Source: Streptomyces griseofuscus
Lineage (GTDB): Bacteria > Actinomycetota > Actinomycetes > Streptomycetales > Streptomycetaceae
Length of the DNA stretch: 64,000 nt
NCBI RefSeq assembly: GCF_014673495.1
Contig: NZ_CP051006.1
Location: 6,471,001 to 6,535,000 of the forward strand
Direction: 5' to 3'
Shown here: positions 25,804-34,760 of the stretch, in pieces
Layout of the letters: each line of letters begins with the position of its first letter
Numbering within the stretch: position 1 is the first letter of the stretch
Made by a program: the position numbers and the translations under genes
The notes under the pieces: model-generated
Told to the model about the DNA's origin: nothing
The model's database searches: none
The model's input: only the letters and a program-made list of their open reading frames with translations

Positions 25804-25976
25804 TGAGGATACGGGCCGCGACCGACATCGCCGCCCCACAGGTCCCCCCGGGCCGGTCCGCACGGGTACCGGCGGCGGCCCCCGTCCGCGCCGAACGGCC
25901 CTTTTCCCCGGGCCTGTTGTCGCTCCGTGGAGCGTCGGAGCGGCACGGGCCCGCCCGGAGTGCGATCCTCGCTGCT

Positions 25977-26687
25977 GTGACGGAACCCAAGCACGAGGAG
26001 AACCACGGCGGCGCGCTCGGCTCGCGGCTGAACTGGCTGCGCGCCGCCGTGCTGGGCGCGAACGACGGCATCGTCTCCACCGCGGGCCTCGTCGTCGGCG
26101 TGGCCGGGGCGACCGGGAGCCGCGCCGCGCTGCTCACCGCGGGCCTCGCCGGGCTGCTCGCCGGATCGATGTCCATGGCGGCGGGCGAGTACGTCTCCGT
26201 CTCCACCCAGCGCGACTCCGAGCTGGCCGCGCTGGCCGTGGAGAAGCGGGAACTGCGCGAGCAGCCCGAGGCCGAACTGCGTGAGCTGACCGAGATGCTC
26301 CAGGCGCGCGGGCTGTCCGAGGAGGTGGCCAGGGAGGCCGCCGAGCAACTCACCGAGCGGGACGCGCTGCGCGCCCACGCCAGTGTGGAGCTGGGCATCG
26401 ACCCCGACGAGCTGACCAATCCGTGGCACGCGGCCTGGGCGAGTTTCCTGGCCTTCACCGTGGGCGCGCTGCTGCCGCTGCTGGCCATCGTGCTGCCCCC
26501 GGCCGGCTGGCGGCTGCCGGTCACCGTGCTCTGCGTGCTCGCCGCGCTCGTCCTCACCGGCTGGACCAGCGCCCGCCTCGGCGCCGCCGCCCCCCGGCGC
26601 GCGGTGCTGCGCAATGTGGGTGGCGGGGCGCTGGCGATGGCGGTCACGTACGCGGCGGGCAGCCTGCTGGGGGCGGTCGGCGTGTGA
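25977..26687 (+). CDS. VIT1/CCC1-family membrane protein
   Basis: A 236-aa protein with the family hallmark AAVLGANDGIVSTAGLVVGVAGA near residue 22 and GLLAGSMSMAAGEYVSVSTQRDSE near 65. Five membrane helices are visible; the charged loop at about 85-150, with an acidic helix EAELRELTEMLQARGLSEEVARE, corresponds to the metal-binding domain of plant VIT1. Likely an iron or manganese exporter. GTG 25977 lacks a good ribosome site but fits homologous N-termini. It is convergent with the CoA-transferase gene. Confidence 0.88.
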   Translation: MTEPKHEENHGGALGSRLNWLRAAVLGANDGIVSTAGLVVGVAGATGSRAALLTAGLAGLLAGSMSMAAGEYVSVSTQRDSELAALAVEKRELREQPEAELRELTEMLQARGLSEEVAREAAEQLTERDALRAHASVELGIDPDELTNPWHAAWASFLAFTVGALLPLLAIVLPPAGWRLPVTVLCVLAALVLTGWTSARLGAAAPRRAVLRNVGGGALAMAVTYAAGSLLGAVGV

Positions 26688-26717
26688 TCCGGGGCGCTCG
26701 TCCCCAGGTGACCGGGC

Positions 26718-28121
26718 TCATGCCCAGGCGGCCCGGTCCGAACCCCATGGCGTCGGCGGGTGGGCCCAATCCGCGGGCCCGTCCGCGAAGTTCACCGGGG
26801 ACAGGGCGTACCGCAGCCGGCCGAGGGGACCGTCGGCCTCGGTGAGCCAGGCGCTCTGGGGGACATGAGCGTCCTCGTCCGCCCGCGGGGTCCCGGCCGC
26901 CTCCGGGCCGTCGTCGTACGGCATCCCGTCCGTCAGCCAGTGCGCCGTGCGGGCCAGTGCCAGCCGGACCGAACGGCCCGCGCCGTCCCGCGACCGCTCG
27001 GTCAGCGCCCGCAGGACGGCCGCCGCCAGCAGATAGCCGGTGCCGTGGTCCAGGGCCTGCGCGGGCAGCGCGCCGGGTTCCCGCGCCGAACCCTCGGTCA
27101 CCGCGATACCGGTGGCGGCCTGCACCAGGCTGTCGAAGCCGCGCCGCCCGCCCCAGGGCCCGTACGCGCCCCACGCCGACACCTGCGCCACCACCAGCGC
27201 GGGGTGCCGCTCCGCGAGCGCCTCGGGAGAGAGGCCGAAGCGGTCCAGCGCGCCCGGCCGGTAGCCGGTGACCACGACGTCCGCTCCGGCCAGCAGCTCC
27301 TCGAAGGTGTCCCGGCGCACGGCGAGGTCCAGGATCGCGGAGCGCTTGCCGAGGCCCGTGTCGGCGTGCTGGTCTGGGAGTTCGGGCAGCCAGGGTGCGT
27401 CCAGGCGCAGCACGTCCGCGCCCAGCAGGGCGAGGGTGCGGGTGGCGACCGGACCCGCCAGGACCCGGGTCAGGTCCAGGACGCGCACCCCGGCGGCGGG
27501 CAGCAGCGGGGCGGCGGCCGCGTCGAGCGGCGGCAGCGCGCGCACGGGGGCCGTACCGAGCGTCGCGCGTTCGACCAGGGGGCGGGCGGCCACCAGGGCG
27601 GCCTGTTCGCTCGCCCGCCACTCGTGCGGGGTGCGCAGGGCCACCGCGAGGCCGCCGGCGGCGTGCACCGTCTCCTCGGTCCCGAGGGCGGTGCGCCCGG
27701 CGAGCAGGGCGGCCACGGTCGCGGGCGCGGCGTCCGCGGGCAGGCCCAGCGCGTCGAGCAACCGGGCCCGGTGGTGCGGGTAGTTGGCGTGTGTGCGCAC
27801 CCAGCCGTCGGCCGTGCGCCAGAACCGCGACAGGGGCGCGAAGGAGAGCGGCGCCCGCCCGTCCACCCGCAGCAGCCGCTCGCTGTGGAACGCCGCCGCC
27901 ACGGCACCGTCGTCGACCCGGACCCCGGGCACCTCGGCGCGCCCGGTCCGGCGCGCCCCGAGTTCGGCGGCGGCCAGGGTGCACGCGCCGACACAGGCAC
28001 GCGCGAGCCGTCGTACGGGAAGGCGGGCCGCGAGGGTGCCGGGCCGCTCGGCCGTCGTCACCCGGGAGAGCAGGGCGGGGTCGCCGCCCAGCGCAGTCCA
28101 TGCGAACGCGATATCCGTCAT
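26718..28121 (-). CDS. CaiB/BaiF family CoA-transferase
   Basis: A 467-aa family III CoA-transferase. The core begins about residue 220 with VRVLDLTRVLAGPVATRTLALLGADVLRLD, continues with GKRSAILDL and GYRPGALDRFGLSPEALAERHP, and has the Gly-rich GYLLAAAVLRALTERSRDG. The N-terminal 210 residues repeat a weaker half-domain, so the protein looks like a fused, partly degenerate pair of transferase modules, longer than the usual ~400. Start ATG 28121 has no ribosome site; a TAGT-type -10 box just before it could make it leaderless. The substrate is unknown. Confidence 0.87.
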   Translation of the reverse strand: MTDIAFAWTALGGDPALLSRVTTAERPGTLAARLPVRRLARACVGACTLAAAELGARRTGRAEVPGVRVDDGAVAAAFHSERLLRVDGRAPLSFAPLSRFWRTADGWVRTHANYPHHRARLLDALGLPADAAPATVAALLAGRTALGTEETVHAAGGLAVALRTPHEWRASEQAALVAARPLVERATLGTAPVRALPPLDAAAAPLLPAAGVRVLDLTRVLAGPVATRTLALLGADVLRLDAPWLPELPDQHADTGLGKRSAILDLAVRRDTFEELLAGADVVVTGYRPGALDRFGLSPEALAERHPALVVAQVSAWGAYGPWGGRRGFDSLVQAATGIAVTEGSAREPGALPAQALDHGTGYLLAAAVLRALTERSRDGAGRSVRLALARTAHWLTDGMPYDDGPEAAGTPRADEDAHVPQSAWLTEADGPLGRLRYALSPVNFADGPADWAHPPTPWGSDRAAWA

Positions 28122-28138
28122 GACTGCACTATGCATTA

Positions 28139-28151
28139 TTGATTCGATCAA
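28139..28151. promoter_or_regulatory. Inverted repeat upstream of the CoA-transferase gene, possible operator
   Basis: TTGAT-tcg-ATCAA, perfect 5-bp arms, 18-30 bp upstream of the ATG at 28121, where it would overlap the promoter. About 30 bp further (28182-28191) lies the perfect palindrome AGGTGCACCT flanked by GTAA/TTAC arms. No regulator gene is adjacent. The remaining 28192-28404 shows no gene. Confidence 0.3.
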
Positions 28152-28404
28152 CTCATGTATGGACTCGCTGTCGACCGGTAAAGGTGCACCTCTTTACGGA
28201 CATCGGAGGGCCGCAGCCGCCGGCCCTGGGCGAGCGCACGCTCCGCGACGTACCGGGTGCCCGCGCCCCGGTGGTCGCGCAGCGGTATCCGCCAGTTGGG
28301 CGGCACTGTCGGCCGGGGCCGGGAGACCTGCGCGGTGCGGCGGGCGATCGCCCTGTCGACGCGTGGGCCGACGGATCCTCGGAGGGGTGCATGGCTGGAT
28401 CAAG

Positions 28405-28451
28405 CCGTACGGGCGGGTGGCCGGATCTCCCCGTGTCACCCGCCCGTACGG
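28405..28451 (-). terminator. Terminator of the subtilase gene
   Basis: Perfect 15-bp stem CCGTACGGGCGGGTG/CACCCGCCCGTACGG with a 17-nt loop, beginning 6 bp after the protease stop. Confidence 0.8.
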
Positions 28452-28456
28452 GGGCG

Positions 28457-30016
28457 CTAATAGGTCACTGCGGCGAGGGCGTCCGCCATACCCCGGCCGT
28501 AGAAACCGTTGCGGTTCGCCGGACCCTGGCACACGGCGTCGATCTTGCCGTCGCCGTTGATGTCGTACGGGTCCGTGCACGGCGTGGCGTCGGCCTCCGC
28601 GTACAGGAGCGCCTTGACCAGCGCGGCGGACGCATGCGGATGGGTTGACTTGATCAATGCCGCAACCCCGGCCACATGCGGGGTCGCCATGGACGTCCCC
28701 GCCATGTAGCCCCACTTGCCGCCCGGCAGCGTGCCCAGGATGAGGCCGCTGGTCGCCGGGGGCGCCGGCGTCTGGTAGACCGTCGAGTCACCGCCGGGCG
28801 CCGCGATGTCGATGACGCCCCGGCCGTAGTTGGAGTACGACGACTTGAGCCCCTTGGCGCCGGTCGCGGAGACCGTGACGACGCCGGGCAGCTGGGTCGG
28901 GATGTCGAAGCACCGGCGCGGATCGATCACCCGGTCCGAGGCGGTGCCGTCGTTGGGCGACTTCGGGTCGGTGATCGAGTCGGCGGCCAGGTCGTAGCTC
29001 TCGTTGCCCGCCGCCGCGATGTTGACCGTGCCCCGCCTCTCCGCGTACCGCGAGGCCCGGTCGACGGCGTCCACCAGCGCCCTCTGGTCCGGGTCGGTGG
29101 TGCAGTTGAAGTACCAGGGGTCGGTGAAATAGCTGTTGTTGGTCACGTCCACGTGGTGCTCGGCCGCCCAGACGAAGCCGCAGACCACGGACTCGGCGTA
29201 GAAGTACCCGTCCGGGTTTGCCACCTTGATGCCGGCCACCTTCACACCCGGCGCCACCCCCGTCATGCCGACGCCGTTCCTCGCGGCCGCGATCTCGCCC
29301 GCCACATGGGTGCCGTGCGGGCTCTCCGAGGCGCTGGGCCGCCAGGCGCCGTCGGCCGTGTCCGGCCTGCCCGACACACAGTTGACGGAGGCCGTGCGGT
29401 CGAAGTTGGGCGCGATGTCCGGGTGGGTGTCGTCCACGCCGGTGTCGATGACCCCGACCGTGACGTCCCGGCTGCCCAGCGTCTTCGCGTGCGCCTTGTC
29501 CGCCTTGATGGCGGGCAGGTCCCACTGCAAGGGCTCCAGCGGGTCCTGGTCCCCGGTCGCCGCCGCCCGGGCCGCGGCCGCCTGCGCGCCGCCCAGCACC
29601 TGCGGGGTGCCCATGTCCGCGGTGGACGCGGCGGCCAGCGGGGTGTGCCGGGTGACACCGGCCGAGGCCACCCCGGGCACCGCGCGCATCAGCCGGGCGA
29701 AGTCCGGGTTCGCGGAGTGCGCGACGAGAACGCCGATCCGGTCGTAACCCACCACCAGGGTGCCGCCGTTGCGCCCGATCTCCCGGCGCACCGAGGCGAG
29801 CGTCCGGTGGTCCGTGCGGGTGTTGACCAGGTACGACAGCTCAGGTCCTGTCCCCGTCGAGGTCGCCCCGGCCGAGGCTCCCGCCGCGGCCGTCGCAGCG
29901 GTGGCCGGGCCAGGCGCCGCGGCGGCAGCCCCGGGCAGGAAGCCGAGCGAGGCGGTCAGCGAGAGCACGGCCGGCACGGCGAGCGACGTCCGGCGTCCGG
30001 TGCGCAGATGAGCCAT
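28457..30016 (-). CDS. Secreted subtilisin-like serine protease (S8)
   Basis: A 519-aa preproprotease. A Sec signal peptide occupies residues 1-34 (RTGRR, hydrophobic core, AAAA). A propeptide-like region runs to about 160. The catalytic domain has Asp in TVGVIDTGVDDTHPD, His in HGTHVAGEIAAARN, the oxyanion Asn in NIAAAGNESYDL and Ser in MAGTSMATPHVAGVAAL. Near the C-terminus DPYDINGDGKIDAVC is a DxNxDG calcium-loop resembling a dockerin/EF-hand motif. ATG 30016. It is followed by a strong terminator, so it is monocistronic. It probably acts outside the cell. Confidence 0.94.
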   Translation of the reverse strand: MAHLRTGRRTSLAVPAVLSLTASLGFLPGAAAAAPGPATAATAAAGASAGATSTGTGPELSYLVNTRTDHRTLASVRREIGRNGGTLVVGYDRIGVLVAHSANPDFARLMRAVPGVASAGVTRHTPLAAASTADMGTPQVLGGAQAAAARAAATGDQDPLEPLQWDLPAIKADKAHAKTLGSRDVTVGVIDTGVDDTHPDIAPNFDRTASVNCVSGRPDTADGAWRPSASESPHGTHVAGEIAAARNGVGMTGVAPGVKVAGIKVANPDGYFYAESVVCGFVWAAEHHVDVTNNSYFTDPWYFNCTTDPDQRALVDAVDRASRYAERRGTVNIAAAGNESYDLAADSITDPKSPNDGTASDRVIDPRRCFDIPTQLPGVVTVSATGAKGLKSSYSNYGRGVIDIAAPGGDSTVYQTPAPPATSGLILGTLPGGKWGYMAGTSMATPHVAGVAALIKSTHPHASAALVKALLYAEADATPCTDPYDINGDGKIDAVCQGPANRNGFYGRGMADALAAVTY

Positions 30017-30277
30017 GGGTTCTCCACTTCATCCCGATACGAAGCCTGCCCGAGACACGGATCGGTGCTCGGGCAGGTGCATGGCGAGTGGTGCAGGCGG
30101 AACGTATCCCGTCATCTCTGTGACCGGCAATGACATGGCAATGACTCAATCAGATCGCTTGCGAAAGAACTCATAGGACTTGAATCGGTCTTCGCGTGGC
30201 GCCGTGGACCTGGGCGGGGAGCGCTAGCACCATCGAGCCCCGGCCGCCCTGCCCGACCGCACCCGCGAGGAGAACCC

Positions 30278-30634
30278 GTGGCCACCGAGACACCGCCCCC
30301 TGTCACACCGGGGACCACCCTTCCCACCGCCGAGGAGTTCACACAGGTGCAGCAAAGCGCGGACTTCGCCGAACTGCGCCGCGCCCACCGCTCGTTCGCC
30401 TTCCCGCTGACCATCGCCTTCATCGCCTGGTACCTGCTGTACGTGCTGCTCTCCAGCTACGCCGACGGGTTCATGGGCACCAGGGTCGTGGGCAACCTCA
30501 ATGTCGCCCTGGTCCTCGGACTCGCCCAGTTCCTCACCACCTTCCTGATCGCCTGGTGGTACGCCCGGCACGCCGCGGCCGAGCTCGACCCGAAGGCAGC
30601 GGCCATCAAGTCCCGTATGGAGAGCGCCGAATGA
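30278..30634 (+). CDS. DUF485 membrane protein, partner of ActP
   Basis: A 118-aa protein with two membrane helices (about 46-64 and 83-101) and the family core FAELRRAHRSFAFPLTIAFIAWYLLYVLLSSYA. DUF485 proteins (YjcH in E. coli) sit upstream of acetate/SSS symporters. GTG 30278 follows GCGAGGAGAACCC. Its stop overlaps the start of the symporter gene (ATGA), which indicates coupled expression. Confidence 0.93.
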   Translation: MATETPPPVTPGTTLPTAEEFTQVQQSADFAELRRAHRSFAFPLTIAFIAWYLLYVLLSSYADGFMGTRVVGNLNVALVLGLAQFLTTFLIAWWYARHAAAELDPKAAAIKSRMESAE

Positions 30635-32259
30635 GCCCCGCGACCCACCCCGCCCTGCTGGCCGCCGGCGAGGCGAGCGAGCACCGGACGCTGATCGTCA
30701 CCCTGTTCGCCGTCTTCGTCGCCGCCACCCTCGTGATCACCGTATGGGCCGGCCGGCAGACCAAGGACGCCGCCGACTTCTACGCGGGCGGACGGCAGTT
30801 CACCGGCTTCCAGAACGGCCTCGCCGTCTCAGGCGACTACATGTCCGCCGCGTCCTTCCTCGGCATCGCCGGCGCCATCGCCCTCTTCGGCTACGACGGC
30901 TTCCTCTACTCCATCGGCTTCCTGGTCGCCTGGCTCGTCGCGCTGCTCCTGGTCGCCGAGCCGCTGCGCAACTCCGGCCGTTACACGATGGGCGACGTAC
31001 TCGCCTACCGGATGCGCCAGCGCCCCGTGCGCACGGCCGCCGGGGCCTCCACCATCGTGGTGTCGATCTTCTATCTGCTCGCCCAGATGGCCGGCGCCGG
31101 CGTCCTGGTCTCCCTGCTGCTCGGCATCACCAGCGACCTGGGCAAGATCGGCATCGTCGCCCTGGTCGGCGTCCTGATGATCGTCTACGTGACCATCGGC
31201 GGCATGAAGGGCACCACCTGGGTCCAGATGGTCAAGGCGGTGCTGCTCATGGCCGGCGCCGTCCTGCTGACCTGCCTGGTCCTCATGAAGTTCCACTTCG
31301 ACGTCTCGGACCTGCTCGGCCGGGCCGCCGAGAACAGCGGCAAGGGCGCGTCGTTCCTCCAGCCCGGCCTGAAGTACGGCGCCACCGGCACCACCAAGCT
31401 GGACTTCCTCTCCCTCGGCCTCGCCCTGGTCCTCGGCACCGCGGGCCTGCCGCACATCCTGATCCGCTTCTACACGGTGCCCACCGCGAAGGCCGCCCGT
31501 AAGTCGGTGCTCTGGGCGATCGGCCTGATCGGCGTCTTCTACCTGATGACCCTCGCCCTCGGCTTCGGCGCCGCCGCGCTGATCGAACCGGCCGAGATCA
31601 TCGCCTCCAACAAGGCGGGCAACACCGCGGCCCCGCTCCTCGCCCTGCACCTCGGCGGGACCGGCTCCACCTGGGGCGCCGTCCTGCTCGCCACCATCTC
31701 CGCCGTCGCCTTCGCCACCATCCTCGCCGTCGTCGCCGGCCTCACCCTCGCCTCGTCCTCCTCCTTCGCGCACGACATCTACGCGAACGTCATCAGGAGG
31801 GGGCGGGCCACCGAGAAGCAGGAACTGGGCGCGGCCCGCTGGGCGACCGTCGGCATCGGCGCGGTCTCCATCGTCCTCGGCGCCCTGGCCCGCGACCTCA
31901 ATGTGGCGGGCCTGGTGGCGCTCGCCTTCGCCGTCGCCGCCTCCGCGAACCTGCCGACGATCCTCTACAGCCTCTTCTGGAAGCGCTTCACCACCGCCGG
32001 CGCCCTGTGGTCGATCTACGGCGGCCTGGTCACCGCGGTCGGCCTCGTGCTGTTCTCCCCGGTGGTCTCCGGCGGCCCGGCCTCGATGTTCCCCGGCGTC
32101 GACTTCCACTGGTTCCCGCTGGAGAACCCCGGGATCGTCTCCATCCCCGTGGGATTCCTGCTCGGCGCCGTGGGCACTCTGCTGTCCAAGGAGGCGCCGG
32201 ACGCCGACAAGTACGCGGAACTGGAGGTGCGCTCCCTGACCGGGACGGGCGCGCACTGA
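30631..32259 (+). CDS. actP: Cation/acetate symporter, sodium:solute symporter family
   Basis: A 542-aa membrane protein with about thirteen helices. Typical SSS features: FYAGGRQFTGFQNGLAVSGDYMSAASFLG near residue 50, GYDGFLYSIGFLVAW, GTAGLPHILIRFYTVP near 270 and TLASSSSFAHDIYAN near 370. It closely follows the ActP pattern (acetate, possibly other short monocarboxylates). ATG 30631 overlaps the DUF485 stop. No terminator could be read clearly in the 182-bp gap before moaA. Confidence 0.92.
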   Translation: MSPATHPALLAAGEASEHRTLIVTLFAVFVAATLVITVWAGRQTKDAADFYAGGRQFTGFQNGLAVSGDYMSAASFLGIAGAIALFGYDGFLYSIGFLVAWLVALLLVAEPLRNSGRYTMGDVLAYRMRQRPVRTAAGASTIVVSIFYLLAQMAGAGVLVSLLLGITSDLGKIGIVALVGVLMIVYVTIGGMKGTTWVQMVKAVLLMAGAVLLTCLVLMKFHFDVSDLLGRAAENSGKGASFLQPGLKYGATGTTKLDFLSLGLALVLGTAGLPHILIRFYTVPTAKAARKSVLWAIGLIGVFYLMTLALGFGAAALIEPAEIIASNKAGNTAAPLLALHLGGTGSTWGAVLLATISAVAFATILAVVAGLTLASSSSFAHDIYANVIRRGRATEKQELGAARWATVGIGAVSIVLGALARDLNVAGLVALAFAVAASANLPTILYSLFWKRFTTAGALWSIYGGLVTAVGLVLFSPVVSGGPASMFPGVDFHWFPLENPGIVSIPVGFLLGAVGTLLSKEAPDADKYAELEVRSLTGTGAH

Positions 32260-32441
32260 CGCTCGTACGACCGTCGTACCGCGGACCGCGTCGCCGGGGC
32301 CGGGCGCCCCTCAGGGCTGTACGGTCCTACGACGCGGCCGCCGGAGACCTCGTTCGATCGGGCCGGTGCTCCTGTCAGCGGTGTCACGTAGGCTCGCAGG
32401 TGACACGGAGAAAACACCGATGATCGAGGGAGGGGGCCCAC

Positions 32442-33431
32442 GTGCTCATCGACACGTACGGCCGCGTGGCCACCGACCTGAGGGTCTCGCTGACCGACCG
32501 GTGCAATCTGCGCTGCACGTACTGCATGCCCGAGGAGGGCTTGCAGTGGCTGGCGAAGCCCGAACTGCTCACGGACGACGAGATCGTCCGCCTCATCGAC
32601 ATCGCGGTGCGCCTGCTCGGCGTCGAGGAGGTCCGCTTCACGGGCGGCGAGCCGCTGCTGCGCCCCGGCCTGGTCGGCATCGTCGAGCGCGTCGCCGCCC
32701 TCGGCCCGCGCCCGCGGATGTCCCTCACCACCAACGGCATCGGCCTCGGCCGCACCGCCGCCGCCCTGAAGGCGGCGGGCCTGGACCGGGTCAATGTCTC
32801 CCTGGACACCCTGCGCCCCGATGTCTTCAAGACCCTCACCCGCCGCGACCGCCACAAGGACGTCCTCGAAGGACTCCTCGCCGCCCGCGCGGCCGGTCTC
32901 ACCCCCGTCAAGGTCAACAGCGTGCTGATGCCGGGGCTCAATGAGGACGAGGCTCCCGACCTGCTGGCCTGGGCCGTCGAACACGACTATGAGCTGCGGT
33001 TCATCGAGCAGATGCCGCTGGACCCGCAGCACGGCTGGAAGCGCGAGGGCATGGTCACCGCCGGTGACATCCTGGCCTCCCTGCGCACCCGCTTCGACCT
33101 CACCCCCGAGGACGCGGGCGAGCGCGGCTCGGCACCGGCGGAGCGCTGGCTGGTGGACGGCGGCCCGTACCGGGTCGGGGTGATCGCCTCGGTCACCCGC
33201 CCGTTCTGCGCGGCCTGCGACCGCACCCGGCTGACCGCCGACGGCCAGATACGCACCTGTCTGTTCGCCACCGAGGAGACCGACCTGCGCGGCGCCCTGC
33301 GCTCGGGCGCGCCCGACGAGGAGATCGCCCGGCTGTGGCGGGTGGCGATGTGGGGCAAGAAGGCGGGCGCGGGCCTGGACGACCCGTCCTTCGTCCAGCC
33401 GGACCGCCCGATGTCGGCGATCGGCGGCTGA
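32442..33431 (+). CDS. moaA: GTP 3',8-cyclase MoaA
   Basis: Radical-SAM enzyme making 3',8-cH2-GTP, the first step of molybdopterin synthesis. It has 329 residues. The N-terminal cluster motif is LTDRCNLRCTYCMP, followed by VRFTGGEPLLRPG; the C-terminal cluster Cys residues are in FCAACDRTRLTADGQIRTCLF. The conserved terminal Gly-Gly (AIGG) is present. GTG 32442 has GAGGGAGGGGG upstream. The expected partners moaC and others are not next to it. Confidence 0.97.
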   Translation: MLIDTYGRVATDLRVSLTDRCNLRCTYCMPEEGLQWLAKPELLTDDEIVRLIDIAVRLLGVEEVRFTGGEPLLRPGLVGIVERVAALGPRPRMSLTTNGIGLGRTAAALKAAGLDRVNVSLDTLRPDVFKTLTRRDRHKDVLEGLLAARAAGLTPVKVNSVLMPGLNEDEAPDLLAWAVEHDYELRFIEQMPLDPQHGWKREGMVTAGDILASLRTRFDLTPEDAGERGSAPAERWLVDGGPYRVGVIASVTRPFCAACDRTRLTADGQIRTCLFATEETDLRGALRSGAPDEEIARLWRVAMWGKKAGAGLDDPSFVQPDRPMSAIGG

Positions 33432-33440
33432 GCGGGGGCC

Positions 33441-33656
33441 TCAACTCCCGTTCTGCTCCCACTCGTCGAACCGGACGACGTCCTTCAGGAACCCCCGCGC
33501 GCCCAGGAACTTCGACAGATGCTCGCGGTGCTCCTCGCAGGCGAGCCAGGTCTTGCGCCGCTCCGGTGTGTGGATCTTCGGGTTGTTCCAGGCCAGCACC
33601 CACACGGCGGCGGTGCGGCAGCCCTTGGCGGAGCAGATGGGGGTCTCGTCACTCAC
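33441..33656 (-). CDS. Conserved small cytoplasmic protein
   Basis: A 71-aa protein: MSDETPICSAKGCRTAAVW at the start, LACEEHREHLSKFLGARGFL in the middle and VVRFDEWEQNG at the end. Two Cys and one Cys/His pair (CSAKGC, CEEH) resemble a zinc site. I know this only as a conserved actinomycete protein next to moaA. It converges with moaA, 9 bp apart. Function unknown. Confidence 0.85.
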   Translation of the reverse strand: MSDETPICSAKGCRTAAVWVLAWNNPKIHTPERRKTWLACEEHREHLSKFLGARGFLKDVVRFDEWEQNGS

Positions 33657-33864
33657 AGATTCGTCTCACCAGATCGGGTGCAGAACGAGGCGACGCCGAG
33701 CAGCCACGGGGGGAGCTGCCCGGCGTCGGTCCGTCGCTCCGACGGGGGATGCGGAGCGCTTACGCAGTATGTCACGGCCGACCCGTCGCCCGGCACCGGA
33801 ACTGCGTGATTGATTCTGAGCTTTTCTTGAGCATGGAATGCGACCGGCGTCCGCTTTCTTCGCG

Positions 33865-34215
33865 TCAGCCCTGATCACGCGGGGGCTGCTCGTCCTCGCC
33901 GCGCGGCGCCCCGATCACCGGGCGCATCGGCGCGGTGACGAACGTCGAGGGCAGCGAGGGCGGCCGCTCACGGCCCGCGTTCGCGATCACCACGGCGACA
34001 TAGGGCAGGATCGCGCCTGCCACCAACGCCACGACGGCGAAGGGCCGTTCGACATTCCACAGCGTGGCCGCGAGGATCACCGCCACCGTGCGGATCACCA
34101 TCGAGATGACGTACCGCCGCTGCCGTCCGCGCACGTCCTCGGCGAGACCGGTACGGGCGCCGGTGATCCGGAACACCTGGCCGCCGTCGCCGTGCTGTTT
34201 CCGTGTCGCCTTCAC
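33865..34215 (-). CDS. DUF3099 membrane protein
   Basis: A 116-aa protein. QVFRITGARTGLAEDVRGRQRRYVISMVIRT is the family hallmark, followed by two helices at about 41-57 and 61-80. The C-terminal 35 residues are Pro/Arg-rich. GTG 34215 gives VKATRKQHGDGG; upstream frame to 34278 is not convincing. Preceding 208 bp (33657-33864) hold no gene. Confidence 0.8.
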   Translation of the reverse strand: MKATRKQHGDGGQVFRITGARTGLAEDVRGRQRRYVISMVIRTVAVILAATLWNVERPFAVVALVAGAILPYVAVVIANAGRERPPSLPSTFVTAPMRPVIGAPRGEDEQPPRDQG

Positions 34216-34373
34216 GCGTCTTACGGTACGCCGCGCCCGCCCCGCCGACGAGACCGGGTCGCCCGCTGCCTGCGGCAACGCCTCGGCCGTACGGCCGAAC
34301 CGGACATGCGCCCCAGGGTGTCCCGGCCGACACTGACCGTAAAGCTCACGTCGACCCGGACGAGGAGGCAGCC

Positions 34374-34658
34374 ATGGGCTGGTTGTGGGCGATCATCGTG
34401 GGATTCGTACTGGGTGTGATCGCCAAGGCGGTCATCCCCGGCAAGCAGCACAGCCCCCTCTGGCTGACCACCCTCTGCGGCATCCTGGGCGCCATCGCGG
34501 GCAACGCGATCGCCGCCGCGCTGAACGTCCGCGAGACCCGGGGCATCGACTGGAGCCGCCATATCTTCCAGCTGGTGGCCGCGATCATCATCGTGGCCGT
34601 AGTCGACTCGCTCTACATGGCGACGCTGGGCAAGAGGAAGCAACGTCAGAGGATCTGA
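34374..34658 (+). CDS. GlsB/YeaQ/YmgE-type stress-response membrane protein
   Basis: A 94-aa protein of three helices: MGWLWAIIVGFVLGVIAKAVIPGK is the strongest family marker, then LTTLCGILGAIAGNAIAAAL and FQLVAAIIIVAVVDSLYMATLG. Related proteins are general-stress membrane proteins with unknown mechanism. GAGGAGGCAGCC precedes ATG 34374. It diverges from the DUF3099 gene at 34215. Confidence 0.88.
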   Translation: MGWLWAIIVGFVLGVIAKAVIPGKQHSPLWLTTLCGILGAIAGNAIAAALNVRETRGIDWSRHIFQLVAAIIIVAVVDSLYMATLGKRKQRQRI

Positions 34659-34679
34659 CAATCCGGACGCGCCGAGCGG

Positions 34680-34756
34680 GGACGCGCCAAAAAGGGGGCG
34701 CGGGGGACCGCGCGAGCCGAAACGCGACCCGCACACCGCGGTCCACCGCGCCCCTC
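34680..34756. repeat. GC-rich intergenic palindromic stretch, possible dispersed repeat/terminator
   Basis: The 102-bp gap between the convergent GlsB-like gene and tyrS contains GCGCC-aaaaag-GGGGCGC followed by GGGGGACCGCGCG and GCGGTCCACCGCGCCCC. It shares the GGGGCGCGGGG core with 61057-61068, also in a convergent gap. Such segments recur at gene ends in Streptomyces chromosomes; I recall the pattern but could not search. Confidence 0.4.
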
Positions 34757-34760
34757 GGCA

